Shown piece by piece: positions 32,482-41,505 of a stretch of DNA of 43,412 bases. Source of the stretch: Bacillota bacterium (GTDB lineage Bacteria; Bacillota; Limnochordia; DTU087); NCBI GenBank assembly GCA_012518315.1, contig JAAYSL010000172.1, forward strand, positions 1 through 43,412, given 5' to 3'. The notes below the pieces were generated by a model. That model was not told the origin of the DNA. It searched no databases and saw only the letters and a list, made by a program, of their open reading frames with translations. Positions within the stretch are counted from its first letter, which is position 1, and every line of letters begins with the position of its first letter. Both the position numbers and the translations under genes were made by a program.

Positions 32482-33432
32482 ATGGTGAAAATCGCAATGG
32501 TCGGATGTGGAGGAATGGGCAACTACCATGCAAAACAGCTCCTTCAGATCCCGGGTACCAAGATTCAGGCGGCGGTAGATATCGTTCCAAACCGAGCAGA
32601 GAAACTGGCCCAGGCGGTGGGATGCCAGGTTTTCACTGACTACCATCATGCCCTAGACAGCGTAGACGCGGTCTGGGTATGCACTCCTCCTGATAGCCAC
32701 CTAGACATAACTGTCACATCCCTCGAAGCCGGCAAGCATGTTTTCTGTGAAAAACCTATGGCCCTATCTCTGGACGAGGCAGACGGGATGATTGATGCGG
32801 CAAACCGCAATCAACGGCTGCTGGGCATCGGTTACTGTCTCCGTTTTTCACCGTGGGCCCAAATGTGTAAAGAGATCGTCTGGAGGGGCGACATCGGCGA
32901 GATCACATTGGCTTGGATAGCCCGCATGAGCCCAATTCCCCCTACCCCTTGGCTAAAAAGCCAGGAAGTTAGTGGGGGAATGCTAACGGAGCAGACTACG
33001 CACAATCTCGACTGGCTGCGTTATGTCGTTGGAGATGTAATAGAAGCTACGGCTTTCACCAAGACAGCCCTGCCCGATGTGGATATTAGTGACAATGTGG
33101 TGGGCCTGCTTAAGTTCGCCCAAGGCGCCATTGGTCAGATCATGGCTTCATGGTCATCAAGGGCAAGCTGGATAGAATCTGGTCTCGTGGGAACCGAGGG
33201 TGTACTCCGCACTGGCCAAGGTGGAGCCATAACAGTGCACACCCAAGGCGGTGAGCCTGTTATCTACCACCCAGAGGACTTGGATATGTACCTAGAACAA
33301 GATCGCATTTTCATTGAGGCTATTAAAGAGGGCGATACTTTTCCGCTAGATCCAAGAGAGGCGAGAGAAAGCTTGGCTGTCAGCCTGGCACTCCTGGAAG
33401 CGGCTAGGACCGGCCGAGCCGTCACCTTGTAG
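32482..33432 (+). CDS. Gfo/Idh/MocA family NAD(P)-dependent oxidoreductase
   Basis: A 316-aa dehydrogenase: Rossmann GCGGMGNYHAKQL at the N-terminus, VWVCTPPDSHLD, the catalytic-region EKP in HVFCEKPMALSL, then a C-terminal domain with GGMLTEQTTHNLDWLRY, where the His is the likely catalytic residue. I chose ATG 32482 (AAGGAG 8 nt upstream) over GTG 32473. It is a paralogue of the gene at 2415 but clearly diverged. Substrate, probably a sugar or polyol, unknown. Terminated by the stem-loop at 33450. Confidence 0.9.
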   Translation: MVKIAMVGCGGMGNYHAKQLLQIPGTKIQAAVDIVPNRAEKLAQAVGCQVFTDYHHALDSVDAVWVCTPPDSHLDITVTSLEAGKHVFCEKPMALSLDEADGMIDAANRNQRLLGIGYCLRFSPWAQMCKEIVWRGDIGEITLAWIARMSPIPPTPWLKSQEVSGGMLTEQTTHNLDWLRYVVGDVIEATAFTKTALPDVDISDNVVGLLKFAQGAIGQIMASWSSRASWIESGLVGTEGVLRTGQGGAITVHTQGGEPVIYHPEDLDMYLEQDRIFIEAIKEGDTFPLDPREARESLAVSLALLEAARTGRAVTL

Positions 33433-33449
33433 CCCTAGCACACATAAGC

Positions 33450-33495
33450 GGGAGACCCCCGTGGCTCTTCCATGGTTAAGGCCTCGGGGTCTCCC
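33450..33495. terminator. Bidirectional stem-loop terminator
   Basis: GGGAGACCCC (33450-33459) pairs perfectly with GGGGTCTCCC (33486-33495) between convergent genes. The T-run is weak on both sides. Confidence 0.65.
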
Positions 33496-33500
33496 ATTCC

Positions 33501-33911
33501 CTACTCTTCGACTATCTCGTAGCTATAGTCTACTTTGGCATTGAGCGAATGCAAAACCGAGCAATACTTCTCCGTGGAAAGCTGTACTGCCCTAGCCACC
33601 CGATCTTCTGTTAGCCCTTTGCCGCTAACAATGTAACGCAGAGTGATATGGACAAAACGCCGGGGATGCTCCTCTGCCCTCTCACCTGACACCTCTACTC
33701 TGAGGCCAGCTAATGGCTGCTGCATTTTCTGCAGAATACTAACGATATCTATACCTGTGCAACCACCAATAGCGGAAAGCAACAACTCTGTTGGCCGTGG
33801 GCCGAGATTATTGCCACCTGCCTCTACCGATGCATCCATGTTCCAAGAATGACCTGAATCTGCGCTGCTGCGAAACTCCATACCCTCTACCCAAGACACA
33901 TCTACCCGCAT
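33501..33911 (-). CDS. OsmC-like (YhfA-type) peroxiredoxin-family protein
   Basis: A 136-aa OsmC/Ohr-fold protein. The two conserved cysteines are in LLSAIGGCTGIDIVSILQKM and EKYCSVLHSL, the layout of OsmC/YhfA proteins that reduce organic peroxides or handle persulfides. I chose ATG 33911 because GAGGAGG then has a 7-nt spacing; the track's GTG at 33914 is closer. It lies about 27 nt after the CsoR gene, so it is probably under that regulator, which is less usual than a copper ATPase or chaperone. Confidence 0.87.
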   Translation of the reverse strand: MRVDVSWVEGMEFRSSADSGHSWNMDASVEAGGNNLGPRPTELLLSAIGGCTGIDIVSILQKMQQPLAGLRVEVSGERAEEHPRRFVHITLRYIVSGKGLTEDRVARAVQLSTEKYCSVLHSLNAKVDYSYEIVEE

Positions 33912-33938
33912 CACTTGCCCTCCTCGCTTACATTTCCT

Positions 33939-34214
33939 CTAGAGAGTGTATTTCCTGATCACCTGCAGTAACTCATCGATAGATTCATCGCCCTGATCAG
34001 TCTTGATGGCATTTGTCACACACCCGCGAATGTGTCCCTCTAAGAGGATCTGTCCAACACTATTTAGGGCGGATCTTACGGCAGAGATTTGGTTGAGAAT
34101 ATCGACACAGTACTGGTCTTCTTCAACCATTCTAGTGATTCCCCGGATCTGCCCCTCAATCCGACCTAGCCGAAGCAAAAGATTCTTCTTTCGGCGGGGG
34201 TTGGAATGTGGCAT
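33939..34214 (-). CDS. csoR: CsoR-family copper-sensing repressor
   Basis: A 91-aa all-helical dimeric repressor of the CsoR/RcnR family. The Cu(I) ligand set Cys-His-Cys is present at Cys36 (DQYCVDIL), His61 and Cys65 (LEGHIRGCV), the same positions as in Mycobacterium CsoR. RcnR and FrmR begin with a ligand at residue 2-3, and CstR lacks the His, so copper sensing is favoured. I chose ATG 34214 (GAAAGGGG 7 nt upstream) over ATG 34235. It heads an operon with the OsmC-like gene. No copper exporter is in view. Confidence 0.9.
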   Translation of the reverse strand: MPHSNPRRKKNLLLRLGRIEGQIRGITRMVEEDQYCVDILNQISAVRSALNSVGQILLEGHIRGCVTNAIKTDQGDESIDELLQVIRKYTL

Positions 34215-34276
34215 CTTAGAACCCCTTTCTCCCATACTATCAACCCATTTGCTATCTTGTCATATCGACCAGTTAT

Positions 34277-34297
34277 ACTATACCCGCCCATGGTATA
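34277..34297 (-). promoter_or_regulatory. Candidate CsoR operator overlapping a -10 box
   Basis: TATACC (34279-34284) and GGTATA (34292-34297) flank a GC-rich centre, like the TACCC-type inverted repeats bound by CsoR. On the minus strand TATAGT (34277-34282) is a plausible -10 for the csoR operon, so the repressor would block the promoter. The -35 (TTAGTA-like) is weak. Confidence 0.5.
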
Positions 34298-34405
34298 TTG
34301 TACTAAAAGAAAGGCCCGAGGACAAGCCTGAAATATCACCCTGCTTGTCTTAAGGCAAATCCTGCTAGGTGAGAGCCCAGACAGGTATGTACACAGAACA
34401 AGATA
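34298..34405. other. Structured intergenic stretch
   Basis: A GGACAAGC/GCTTGTCT stem and a CCTG/CAGG stem with an inner GG/CC follow one another between the csoR promoter and the GH127 terminator. No known riboswitch core is recognised and no plus-strand gene follows. Confidence 0.25.
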
Positions 34406-34436
34406 ACCCGGGCCGATCCGCTGGACCGACCCGGGT
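34406..34436 (-). terminator. Stem-loop terminator after the GH127 gene
   Basis: ACCCGGGCCG pairs with CGACCCGGGT (one G-T pair), followed on the minus strand by a T-rich TATCTTGTTCT. Confidence 0.65.
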
Positions 34437-34487
34437 AGTCTTATGTTTACGGTACTATACTATTCACGTTCCCTAGGCCACCGATAC

Positions 34488-36380
34488 TCACTCAAGGAGT
34501 AACGGAAACTCAGTCACTCTAAGGTTAGTACAACCATAGGGAATTAGGGTCAGCTTCTCTGCTTTCTCCTTAGATCTGGTGGGGCTTTGCGGAATGGTGC
34601 CTGCCCAGTTACCCTCAAGGCGCCATTCTGGTACCAATCGTCCAGTAACCTTCAGCTCTATGGGAGCCCCCTCCGGTGAAAATGGCATCTGGCCCACCGG
34701 TTTTGTGGTTATCTTCACTGACCTAGCGGGATTTGTTGGATCTATCACCAAACCATAGTTCCAAGGTGTAGTGGGATAGACTTCCCAATCAGCATGGGGC
34801 TGTGTACCACCGATATGTTTCCAGCTCTCCCCAATTTTCAAGGAATACACCAAGGGCCCCCTGATTACCGCTACAGATCCTTGATAGCGTCGCTCTGTCT
34901 CGATCTCCATGGGAAGTGTCAGCTCTAGCTGGTCACCAGGCTGCCATTCCCGGATGATAGTGTGAAAGGACTGAGAAGACAAAGAAAGGATCTCGCCGTC
35001 TGGCAAAATGAGAGTTGCTCCTTTGGCCCAAGATGGTATCCTCAATTTCAAAGGAAAGGTTACGGCCCGAGCAGATTGAATAGTGAAAACCAGAGTTTCA
35101 TCAAAGGGGTAGTTGGTCTCCTCGATGATACTGACCTCTTGGTTGTTGTCACCTACACGGGCAGTCACTTGGGATGGACCATAGGCCACAGCAGCCAAAC
35201 CGTTATCTGGAGTTTTCATCCAAAGACTACTAACATACTTGGGCCAGCCTTGATGCATATTGGCTGTACAGCAGCCGAAATTGGGTTCCAGTCCGAAAAT
35301 GTTGGCATCAGGAGAATTCGTCCAATCTCGCTCCGCCACATTGCAGATAACCTGGTTAGCCTGCTGGTCATACTGATGTGCCCACATATCTGGGGAAAAA
35401 GTAGCTGGCAAAGCATTGAAGGTGATTTTCTCTAATCGATCGGCCAGAACCGGGTCACCGAGGATGGAGACTAAGTGCTCTAGTGAAAACATGTACTCAA
35501 CCACGGCACATAGCTCTGTCCCCTGGGAGGGGTTCTTGCCCGAGAAGTGCTCATCACCGGTGAAGATGCCGGTAACCTGTCCATGGAATTTGTCAAGATT
35601 CTCCATACCTTCATAGACTGCTTCCCGGTCTGTAGCTGCATCGGACTGCCGATACCATACTCCCGGGGTCTTCAGCCCCATGGCGTTATTCACCACATGA
35701 CTTTCCAGTGTGATCTTAGATTGCTTCCGTGTATGACGGAAATGGGTAAAATGATCCTGCCAATCATACCCCTGTCCCTTGATCTTTTCGGCTAGCTCTA
35801 AAAGCCAATCCTCACCGGTTCGCTCATACAGCCAATGTATACTAATAACGAAGTCTGCCCAGCGAAACTTAGCCCATGACTCCAAAGGCCGCTCATCTAT
35901 GTGCTCTTGCATGTAGCGACAGAAATTGATCATTACAGGTATGACCCGCTCATCCCCAGTAGCCTCATGATACTGGGTAAGCACCTTTAACACGATAAAC
36001 ACCGGCCATGGATCATACTCGGGATATGCCCGGGCTCCTAAGACACCCTGTACCGGCCCGATCCAGCCATTGGCTTCTTGCCCACCAAGAAAGGCTTCCA
36101 CCCATTTTTGGGCTTTTGCTTTGAGTCTTTCATCATCTAGCAAATATGCTAATGGCACCAGCCCATCAGCATAATAGGGACCTCTCTCCCAGCCTTCCTC
36201 GTCCCCACCAAACCACTGGTTATCTGGGCCGAGGTCTTTCCAAAACTCATCAATATGCCCAGATAACCCATCTGCCTGGATCTGCAATTGCTGTTTAAGC
36301 CACCCTAGTGGTTTTACAGCCCCGAGGGGTAACATCTCAAAGTTTTTTGCTCTTAACTCATTCCCATTTTCTGCTGGCAT
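34488..36380 (-). CDS. GH127-type beta-L-arabinofuranosidase (DUF1680)
   Basis: Cytosolic glycosidase, 630 aa, of the family that releases L-arabinofuranose by a cysteine nucleophile held by zinc. The N-terminal LGAVKPLGWLKQQLQIQADGLSGHI is a family hallmark. Candidate zinc and catalytic residues are Glu277 (GDEHFS), Cys291 (TELCAVVEYM) and Cys370-Cys371 (NFGCCTANMHQGWPK), the second of the pair or its partner being the nucleophile. The C-terminal part has beta domains (RIPSWAKGATL; RGPLVYSLK). AAGGAGG is 8 nt before the ATG. No signal peptide, so substrates are imported arabino-oligosaccharides. Sub-family specificity is not certain. Confidence 0.88.
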   Translation of the reverse strand: MPAENGNELRAKNFEMLPLGAVKPLGWLKQQLQIQADGLSGHIDEFWKDLGPDNQWFGGDEEGWERGPYYADGLVPLAYLLDDERLKAKAQKWVEAFLGGQEANGWIGPVQGVLGARAYPEYDPWPVFIVLKVLTQYHEATGDERVIPVMINFCRYMQEHIDERPLESWAKFRWADFVISIHWLYERTGEDWLLELAEKIKGQGYDWQDHFTHFRHTRKQSKITLESHVVNNAMGLKTPGVWYRQSDAATDREAVYEGMENLDKFHGQVTGIFTGDEHFSGKNPSQGTELCAVVEYMFSLEHLVSILGDPVLADRLEKITFNALPATFSPDMWAHQYDQQANQVICNVAERDWTNSPDANIFGLEPNFGCCTANMHQGWPKYVSSLWMKTPDNGLAAVAYGPSQVTARVGDNNQEVSIIEETNYPFDETLVFTIQSARAVTFPLKLRIPSWAKGATLILPDGEILSLSSQSFHTIIREWQPGDQLELTLPMEIETERRYQGSVAVIRGPLVYSLKIGESWKHIGGTQPHADWEVYPTTPWNYGLVIDPTNPARSVKITTKPVGQMPFSPEGAPIELKVTGRLVPEWRLEGNWAGTIPQSPTRSKEKAEKLTLIPYGCTNLRVTEFPLLLE

Positions 36381-36398
36381 TTCCCGCCCTCCTTGTAT

Positions 36399-36414
36399 AC
36401 TGTGATTACACAGT
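36399..36414. promoter_or_regulatory. Palindromic operator candidate upstream of GH127
   Basis: ACTGTGATTACACAGT has perfect 6-bp arms and lies 19-34 nt before the GH127 start, overlapping a TGTAAT-like -10 on the minus strand. A dimeric repressor could bind here; an RNA hairpin is the alternative. Confidence 0.4.
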
Positions 36415-36563
36415 TCGGCCTTTGACCTGAAAGCACAAAGTCAGTCTCACAATGGCCCGGTGGCACTATCTAAGCACCCCCGATTGGGATTCCACCATAC
36501 AAACTTCGCCAGGATGCGGGGCAATCCTGCCGATCGCTCCCGGGATAGCCATTTGCCGAACTA

Positions 36564-36598
36564 TAAGAGCCGTAAGCTAACATAGCCTACGGCTCTTA
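36564..36598 (-). terminator. Stem-loop terminator after the wall-hydrolase gene
   Basis: TAAGAGCCGTAAGC pairs with GCCTACGGCTCTTA (one mismatch), 36 nt after the stop at 36635. The rest of 36415-36563 shows nothing recognisable. Confidence 0.6.
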
Positions 36599-36634
36599 GT
36601 ATGACACTTGCTGATTATCGTTATTTGTCCCTAT

Positions 36635-37348
36635 CTAGAGAGCAAAGACATGGTGACCAATCCTGTTAATCACCGGTCTAGTATAAATCCAACGGGAGGT
36701 GCTGCGGGCTGGATTATAGAAATACAGTGCACCACCAGAAGGATCCCAACCACTGGCAGCTAATCTCGCCGCCCTTAAGGCATTACTATCTGGCGATAGA
36801 TTGATCTGACCATCCCGCACAGTGCAAAAGGCTCCCGACTCATAGATCACTCCAGCCAAAGAACTGGGGAAACGGCTATCCCTGGTACGGTTGAGCAAAA
36901 CTGCACCGATAGCCACTTGGCCTTCTAGAGATTCACCTCGCCCTTCGGCATGGATGAGCTGAGCCATCAACCATATGTCTCCCTCAGACAGGCCACTAGA
37001 CCGCCTTTCCGGCAAAGCCGCCTGAGCCTGTGTGCCAGTACCATTGGTTTTGCTTGGGCCTGGCATACCACCAGAGTTTGCCTCAAAGACTGGAGCCCGG
37101 GCTTTAGGCTCCTCTACCTGTCTTTCTCTAGTTTGACTTCGATCTGCAGTTTTCGGTGACGATGGTCTTATATTAGTCCCCTGGGCAACTTTGGCCTTCT
37201 CCTTGTCTTCCTCCAGGCTCTGGGCCATACTTAGTGTATCTGGGGGCATTTGGGCAGCTGATATTGCCATCATGAGACTCACGACCATTAGGCCTATAGC
37301 CAAAGCTGAGCCAAGTGCTTTTATATACTTGTCTTCAAATAACAGCAT
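36635..37348 (-). CDS. SleB-like cell wall hydrolase
   Basis: Exported peptidoglycan hydrolase (Hydrolase_2 family), 237 aa. It has an N-terminal signal or anchor helix (ALGSALAIGLMVVSLMMAISA), a long charged, low-complexity linker (about 35-110), and the catalytic domain WLMAQLIHAEGRGESLEGQVAIGAVLLNR with the family's catalytic Glu, continuing through SLAGVIYESGAFCTVRDGQI and ALYFYNPA. I chose ATG 37348 (AAAGGAGG 8 nt upstream); the track's 37432 adds unrelated sequence. Resembles the SleB/CwlJ spore cortex lytic enzymes, but without YpeB or spore context a vegetative role is equally possible. Confidence 0.88.
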   Translation of the reverse strand: MLLFEDKYIKALGSALAIGLMVVSLMMAISAAQMPPDTLSMAQSLEEDKEKAKVAQGTNIRPSSPKTADRSQTRERQVEEPKARAPVFEANSGGMPGPSKTNGTGTQAQAALPERRSSGLSEGDIWLMAQLIHAEGRGESLEGQVAIGAVLLNRTRDSRFPSSLAGVIYESGAFCTVRDGQINLSPDSNALRAARLAASGWDPSGGALYFYNPARSTSRWIYTRPVINRIGHHVFAL

Positions 37349-37491
37349 TGCACAACCCTCCTTTTGCAAGATGAGCAAACAGAAGCGATGCCCCTCCAGG
37401 AGCACCGCCTCATTATTGTAGCCTATTGTCATCCATTTTGCAATTAGTAATACCTGTCAGTCAGAAGTCGTGATTGGGATTTTCCCCGTTT

Positions 37492-40400
37492 CTAGGCCAT
37501 CGAGACAGCCACACGCCCCTGAAGGAAGTACAAATATGCTTGCCATACCTTCTGCCCAAAGATCATCTCTACAGCTTGGCAGTACTGATCAATTTGGATC
37601 TGGTAAGCAGTTGCCGCTTTCGGCGCCTCCTGGGAGGAGACACTGTCGGTCTTGAAATCTACCAAAAGAAAACCCCGAGGCTCCTTAACCAGGCAATCGA
37701 TGACACCCTGGATGATCACACTATCGTTATTCCTTCCTTGGTGTCCATAGATTTTCTCCGTAGGAATGGCCAGAGTAAAAGGCACCTCCCGCCAAACAGC
37801 CCCCGGATGCTCTAGTAGCCGCTGCCCCAAAGCCCCTTGGAAAAAATACCTGATTGATTCGAGATCTACAGCCGCCAACTGTGCTTCTGTAATAAACCCT
37901 GACTGAACTAAGCGGGTTGCCTCCCTCTTGAGAACTACCATCTTAGCCAAGTCTTTGGTAAGATCAAGATGCTGTAAGGTCGTATGAGTCCATATACCCC
38001 TTTCTATGGCACTGACCTTGTCTTGTTCTGCCAGAACAAACCTCGGTCTGCGGGTTACATGGCGCCGATTCCCAGCGGATAGATGACTACTGCCATGGGC
38101 GGGGCTCCACTGGTCTATGTAACCATCCATATGGCCATCATCGGCTTCTGCAGCCACCCATCGCTTTAATTCGGTGACAGAGATCTTGGCAGGAAGGTTT
38201 GCCGCCGACTGGGCAGGATACTGCCACAGGAGTCGCTGAGCAAATCGCTCATCTAGTTCTTCAGGCCAAGTCCAATCATGAACTGGCTGCAACTCTCTAA
38301 TCCGCTGCCACGGTATCATGTTGTCTGTTTTGGCATCTAACGGCTCATACAGCCAACTAAGGGGCTTAGAATAACCCTCCACCCAAAGGTACCAGCTAGA
38401 CGGATCATCTGCTACAATCGAGTCTACTGATAACGGGTCCTTCATTCCACCGGCGTTTCGCAAGGTCTCTCCATCCCGGTGACGACAAACAGCCGGGCAT
38501 AGCCAATCTAGATAATGCTTGGCCGAAATCAATAGATCACTGGATAGATGCAAGTCTTCAGCCAAAACCCCAGATACCCATTTTGCACAGTTTTTGGCCA
38601 AATCCCGGCCACTACCCACCAAAATAAGTCGCTCCCGGGCCCGGGTCATGGCCACATAGAGTATACGCATCTCCTCTGCCAGGCTATCCTGAAGCAAACG
38701 CCCTTTGATCACTTGGTGGGACAAAGAGCTATACTGAAACCGCTTGTCCACATCGATGACATTTAGCCCCAGACCTAGATCCTTATGGAGCAAAATATCT
38801 TGCTTTAGATCCTCTTGGTTGAAGCCTTTTCCTAGATTAGCCAAGAAAACCACGGGAAACTCTAGCCCTTTGCTCTTGTGCATGCTCATCACGCGGACAA
38901 CATCTTCACCTTCGCCAATGGGCCTGACTTCCCCTAAATCATCTTCCTCCTGCAATCTTTCTAGGAACCGGACAAAGCGAGATAGGCCTCTCCCGGAAAA
39001 CTCATCAAACTCTCGGGCCCGATCATGCAAACCTCGCAGATTTGCTTGTCTTTGCTCTCCCTTAGGCATAGAGCCTGCATAATCGTAAAAACCAGTTTCT
39101 CTGTACAGATGCCAGATAAGCTCACTCAAGGGCAGACGGCGAGCCAAGGTTCGCCATCTATCTAGACACTCAAGGGTTTGCCGGAGCTTTTCTCCTAGTT
39201 CATCCGGCTGGCGAGATGCTATCATTACCGCAGCATAGAAGCTCCCTAGGGGCTGGGCTAGTCGCACCAAGGCTAGTTCGTCCTCTGTTAGGGATACCCA
39301 AGGTGCTCGGAAAACCGCAGCCAAAGGTATATCCTGCTGGGGATTATCTAGTACCTGGAGCAAGGAAACCATCAACTTCACTTCGATAGCGGCAAAATAA
39401 CCGGAACCCAGATCAGCATAGGCGGGAATACCAGCTTGCCTAAAAACCTCCATCACTTGATTAGCCCGACCTTTGACCGAACGCATCAAGACCACTATGT
39501 CCCGATATGCAATGGGTCTGTAGCCCTTTAGGGACTTGTCCCAAACAAGTGTAGGCTCATTTTGCCCTTCGTCTTGCATTTGGCCATCCCAGGTTTCCCC
39601 GTCACCATTCACCATCCGATGAATCCTCCGGGCAATCAGCCAGGCTTCCCGCTCAAGCTGCTCCAATTCGGCATGGTCAATATCACCTCGGAAATCCCCT
39701 TTGAGCCTATCTCCCTCCACACCATGATCGTCATCATTGACGCCATCGCCACCATCATCGGTAAGCCCAGCTGCATCGGCCTCTCTTACAGACCCGGATT
39801 CCAAGAGATAGAATTCCAGTCGCCGTTCCCTCAATGAAGTCCCTTCGGCATCCAAAGACTCCTTTGCCGCGGCCACCTCTATCGTCTCCGGTACGATTTG
39901 TGGATAAGTGGCTCCATACTTCAGCTCTGCTTCCTCATCATAGCAGATGCCGGCAAGATCCATGCTCATCAGCTGCCTAAAGATATAGTTCACACCATGG
40001 ATGATCTCCTCCCGGCAGCGGAAATTGGTGCTTAGATCGATGCGCCTTTGTGGTGCCTCACGCCGCGGCGAGAATGCATGGTACTTATGCAGGAAAAGTC
40101 CCGGATCCGTTAAGCGAAAACCGTAAATCGATTGCTTAATATCCCCCACCATGAAGCGAGGGGTAATGCCCGGGCCTTGTGCCTTAACACCGGCAACCAT
40201 AGCTAAGATGCAATCCTGCACCCCATTGGTGTCTTGGTATTCATCAATCAAGATCTCATCAAACCGATCCTGCATGTCCAAAGCCACATTAGAAGGACCC
40301 AATCCTCCTCCATCAAGGGGGATCGTAAGCAGCTTCAGAGCCGACTGCTCAAGATCGGCAAAATCCAATATCCCCTGGCGCCACTTAGCTTGTTGATACT

Positions 40401-41505
40401 CCTTGGTAAATTGATTAACTAACTGGAAAATCAGTTGGACCTTGGGATAAAGCTCCTTCATTTCTCTGACTATCTCAGATTCTCGCCGAGAAAGATAACT
40501 TGACCCTAGCTTTTTGAACCGATCCTTGGCGGCATTCCTTAGTTTTTGGCATTCGGCCTTCAATTCCTCATCCACCTGCATTGCCTTGGTAATACGGGGA
40601 AGAGATGTAAAGGGATCAGGTAAATGGCAGAGCTCATCCCAGACTCCGCTTTCCGCCATCTGCCATAACTCCATCAAGGCCGCCTTCTCCTCTAGCAGGC
40701 GGTCGGCATAACGCTCTGGCCCACTAGGCAAATAGCATAGCCGAAGAGCCTCATCTAGCATCCCCACTATTCGTCGGGCTTCCAATACTACTTGCCTCTG
40801 AGCCTCCCCTACTAGAGGTGAAATCCGGAAGGCCTCCGGATCATTAGGCCAGAAACTGGCTAGTACTTCTTGCTGCCATGCCCGGGGGCTAGGTAAACTC
40901 ATCTGAAACTCGTGGAGGCGGAGGATTAACTTCTTCACCGCCTCATCTCCATTTCGCCCACCATAGGCATCGACCAGATCCAATACCGCCTCATTACCTT
41001 CCAGATAACACTCAGCCAGCACTTGGTCAATTGTCTCATATTTGAGCAAGCTAGCTTCAGCTTCAGTCATGATTCGAAAGCCTGGATCCAAGCCCAGATG
41101 GTAAAAGTATTGCCTTAGTAGTCGGGAGCAAAACGCATGAATTGTCGAGATAGATGCCAGTGGTAGACGGGCAAGTTGCCCCTGTAGCCGTGAGTTCTCT
41201 GGTTCTTGTCCCAATCTTCTTTCCAAAGCTTCCCTAATCCGCTGGCACATCTCCGCCGCTGCCGCCTCAGTGAAGGTGACCACCAAGAGGCGCTCAATGT
41301 CCAGTCCTCCGTCTTTGGGATCGGCGACTAGGCCCTGGATAACCCGCTCTACCAAAACTGCGGTCTTTCCTGCTCCTGCCCCGGCGGACACCAAAACATC
41401 ACATCCCCTAGTATAGATGGCATCAGTCTGCTCTGGTGTCCAAGTTGGGCCAGTTGTCTCTGGTGTCATGTTCTGCATTCTATCTGGCATCCCCATCGAC
41501 TCCAC
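37492..41505 (-). CDS. addA: AddA, helicase-nuclease subunit of AddAB
   Basis: Large (1,337 aa) UvrD/RecB-type 3'-5' helicase with a C-terminal nuclease, working with AddB in double-strand break end resection and recombination. Walker A is SAGAGAGKTAVLVERV (40-48), motif II DEYQDTN, motif III/IV VGDIKQSIYGFR, motif V VRVMSMHKSKGLEFPVVFL, motif VI LYVAMTRARERLILVG. The RecB-type nuclease near the C-terminus has GVIDCLVKEPRGFLLVDFKTDSVS and YQIQIDQYCQAVE. GTG start with GGAGG 5 nt upstream; ATG 41496 is also possible. It overlaps addB by 26 nt, so the two are coupled. It is somewhat longer than the B. subtilis protein. Confidence 0.96.
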   Translation of the reverse strand: MESMGMPDRMQNMTPETTGPTWTPEQTDAIYTRGCDVLVSAGAGAGKTAVLVERVIQGLVADPKDGGLDIERLLVVTFTEAAAAEMCQRIREALERRLGQEPENSRLQGQLARLPLASISTIHAFCSRLLRQYFYHLGLDPGFRIMTEAEASLLKYETIDQVLAECYLEGNEAVLDLVDAYGGRNGDEAVKKLILRLHEFQMSLPSPRAWQQEVLASFWPNDPEAFRISPLVGEAQRQVVLEARRIVGMLDEALRLCYLPSGPERYADRLLEEKAALMELWQMAESGVWDELCHLPDPFTSLPRITKAMQVDEELKAECQKLRNAAKDRFKKLGSSYLSRRESEIVREMKELYPKVQLIFQLVNQFTKEYQQAKWRQGILDFADLEQSALKLLTIPLDGGGLGPSNVALDMQDRFDEILIDEYQDTNGVQDCILAMVAGVKAQGPGITPRFMVGDIKQSIYGFRLTDPGLFLHKYHAFSPRREAPQRRIDLSTNFRCREEIIHGVNYIFRQLMSMDLAGICYDEEAELKYGATYPQIVPETIEVAAAKESLDAEGTSLRERRLEFYLLESGSVREADAAGLTDDGGDGVNDDDHGVEGDRLKGDFRGDIDHAELEQLEREAWLIARRIHRMVNGDGETWDGQMQDEGQNEPTLVWDKSLKGYRPIAYRDIVVLMRSVKGRANQVMEVFRQAGIPAYADLGSGYFAAIEVKLMVSLLQVLDNPQQDIPLAAVFRAPWVSLTEDELALVRLAQPLGSFYAAVMIASRQPDELGEKLRQTLECLDRWRTLARRLPLSELIWHLYRETGFYDYAGSMPKGEQRQANLRGLHDRAREFDEFSGRGLSRFVRFLERLQEEDDLGEVRPIGEGEDVVRVMSMHKSKGLEFPVVFLANLGKGFNQEDLKQDILLHKDLGLGLNVIDVDKRFQYSSLSHQVIKGRLLQDSLAEEMRILYVAMTRARERLILVGSGRDLAKNCAKWVSGVLAEDLHLSSDLLISAKHYLDWLCPAVCRHRDGETLRNAGGMKDPLSVDSIVADDPSSWYLWVEGYSKPLSWLYEPLDAKTDNMIPWQRIRELQPVHDWTWPEELDERFAQRLLWQYPAQSAANLPAKISVTELKRWVAAEADDGHMDGYIDQWSPAHGSSHLSAGNRRHVTRRPRFVLAEQDKVSAIERGIWTHTTLQHLDLTKDLAKMVVLKREATRLVQSGFITEAQLAAVDLESIRYFFQGALGQRLLEHPGAVWREVPFTLAIPTEKIYGHQGRNNDSVIIQGVIDCLVKEPRGFLLVDFKTDSVSSQEAPKAATAYQIQIDQYCQAVEMIFGQKVWQAYLYFLQGRVAVSMA

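Noticed and set aside
34962-35435. 157-aa plus-strand ORF inside the GH127 gene
   Set aside because: Antisense shadow; composition is unlike a folded protein and the opposite strand has a conserved enzyme.
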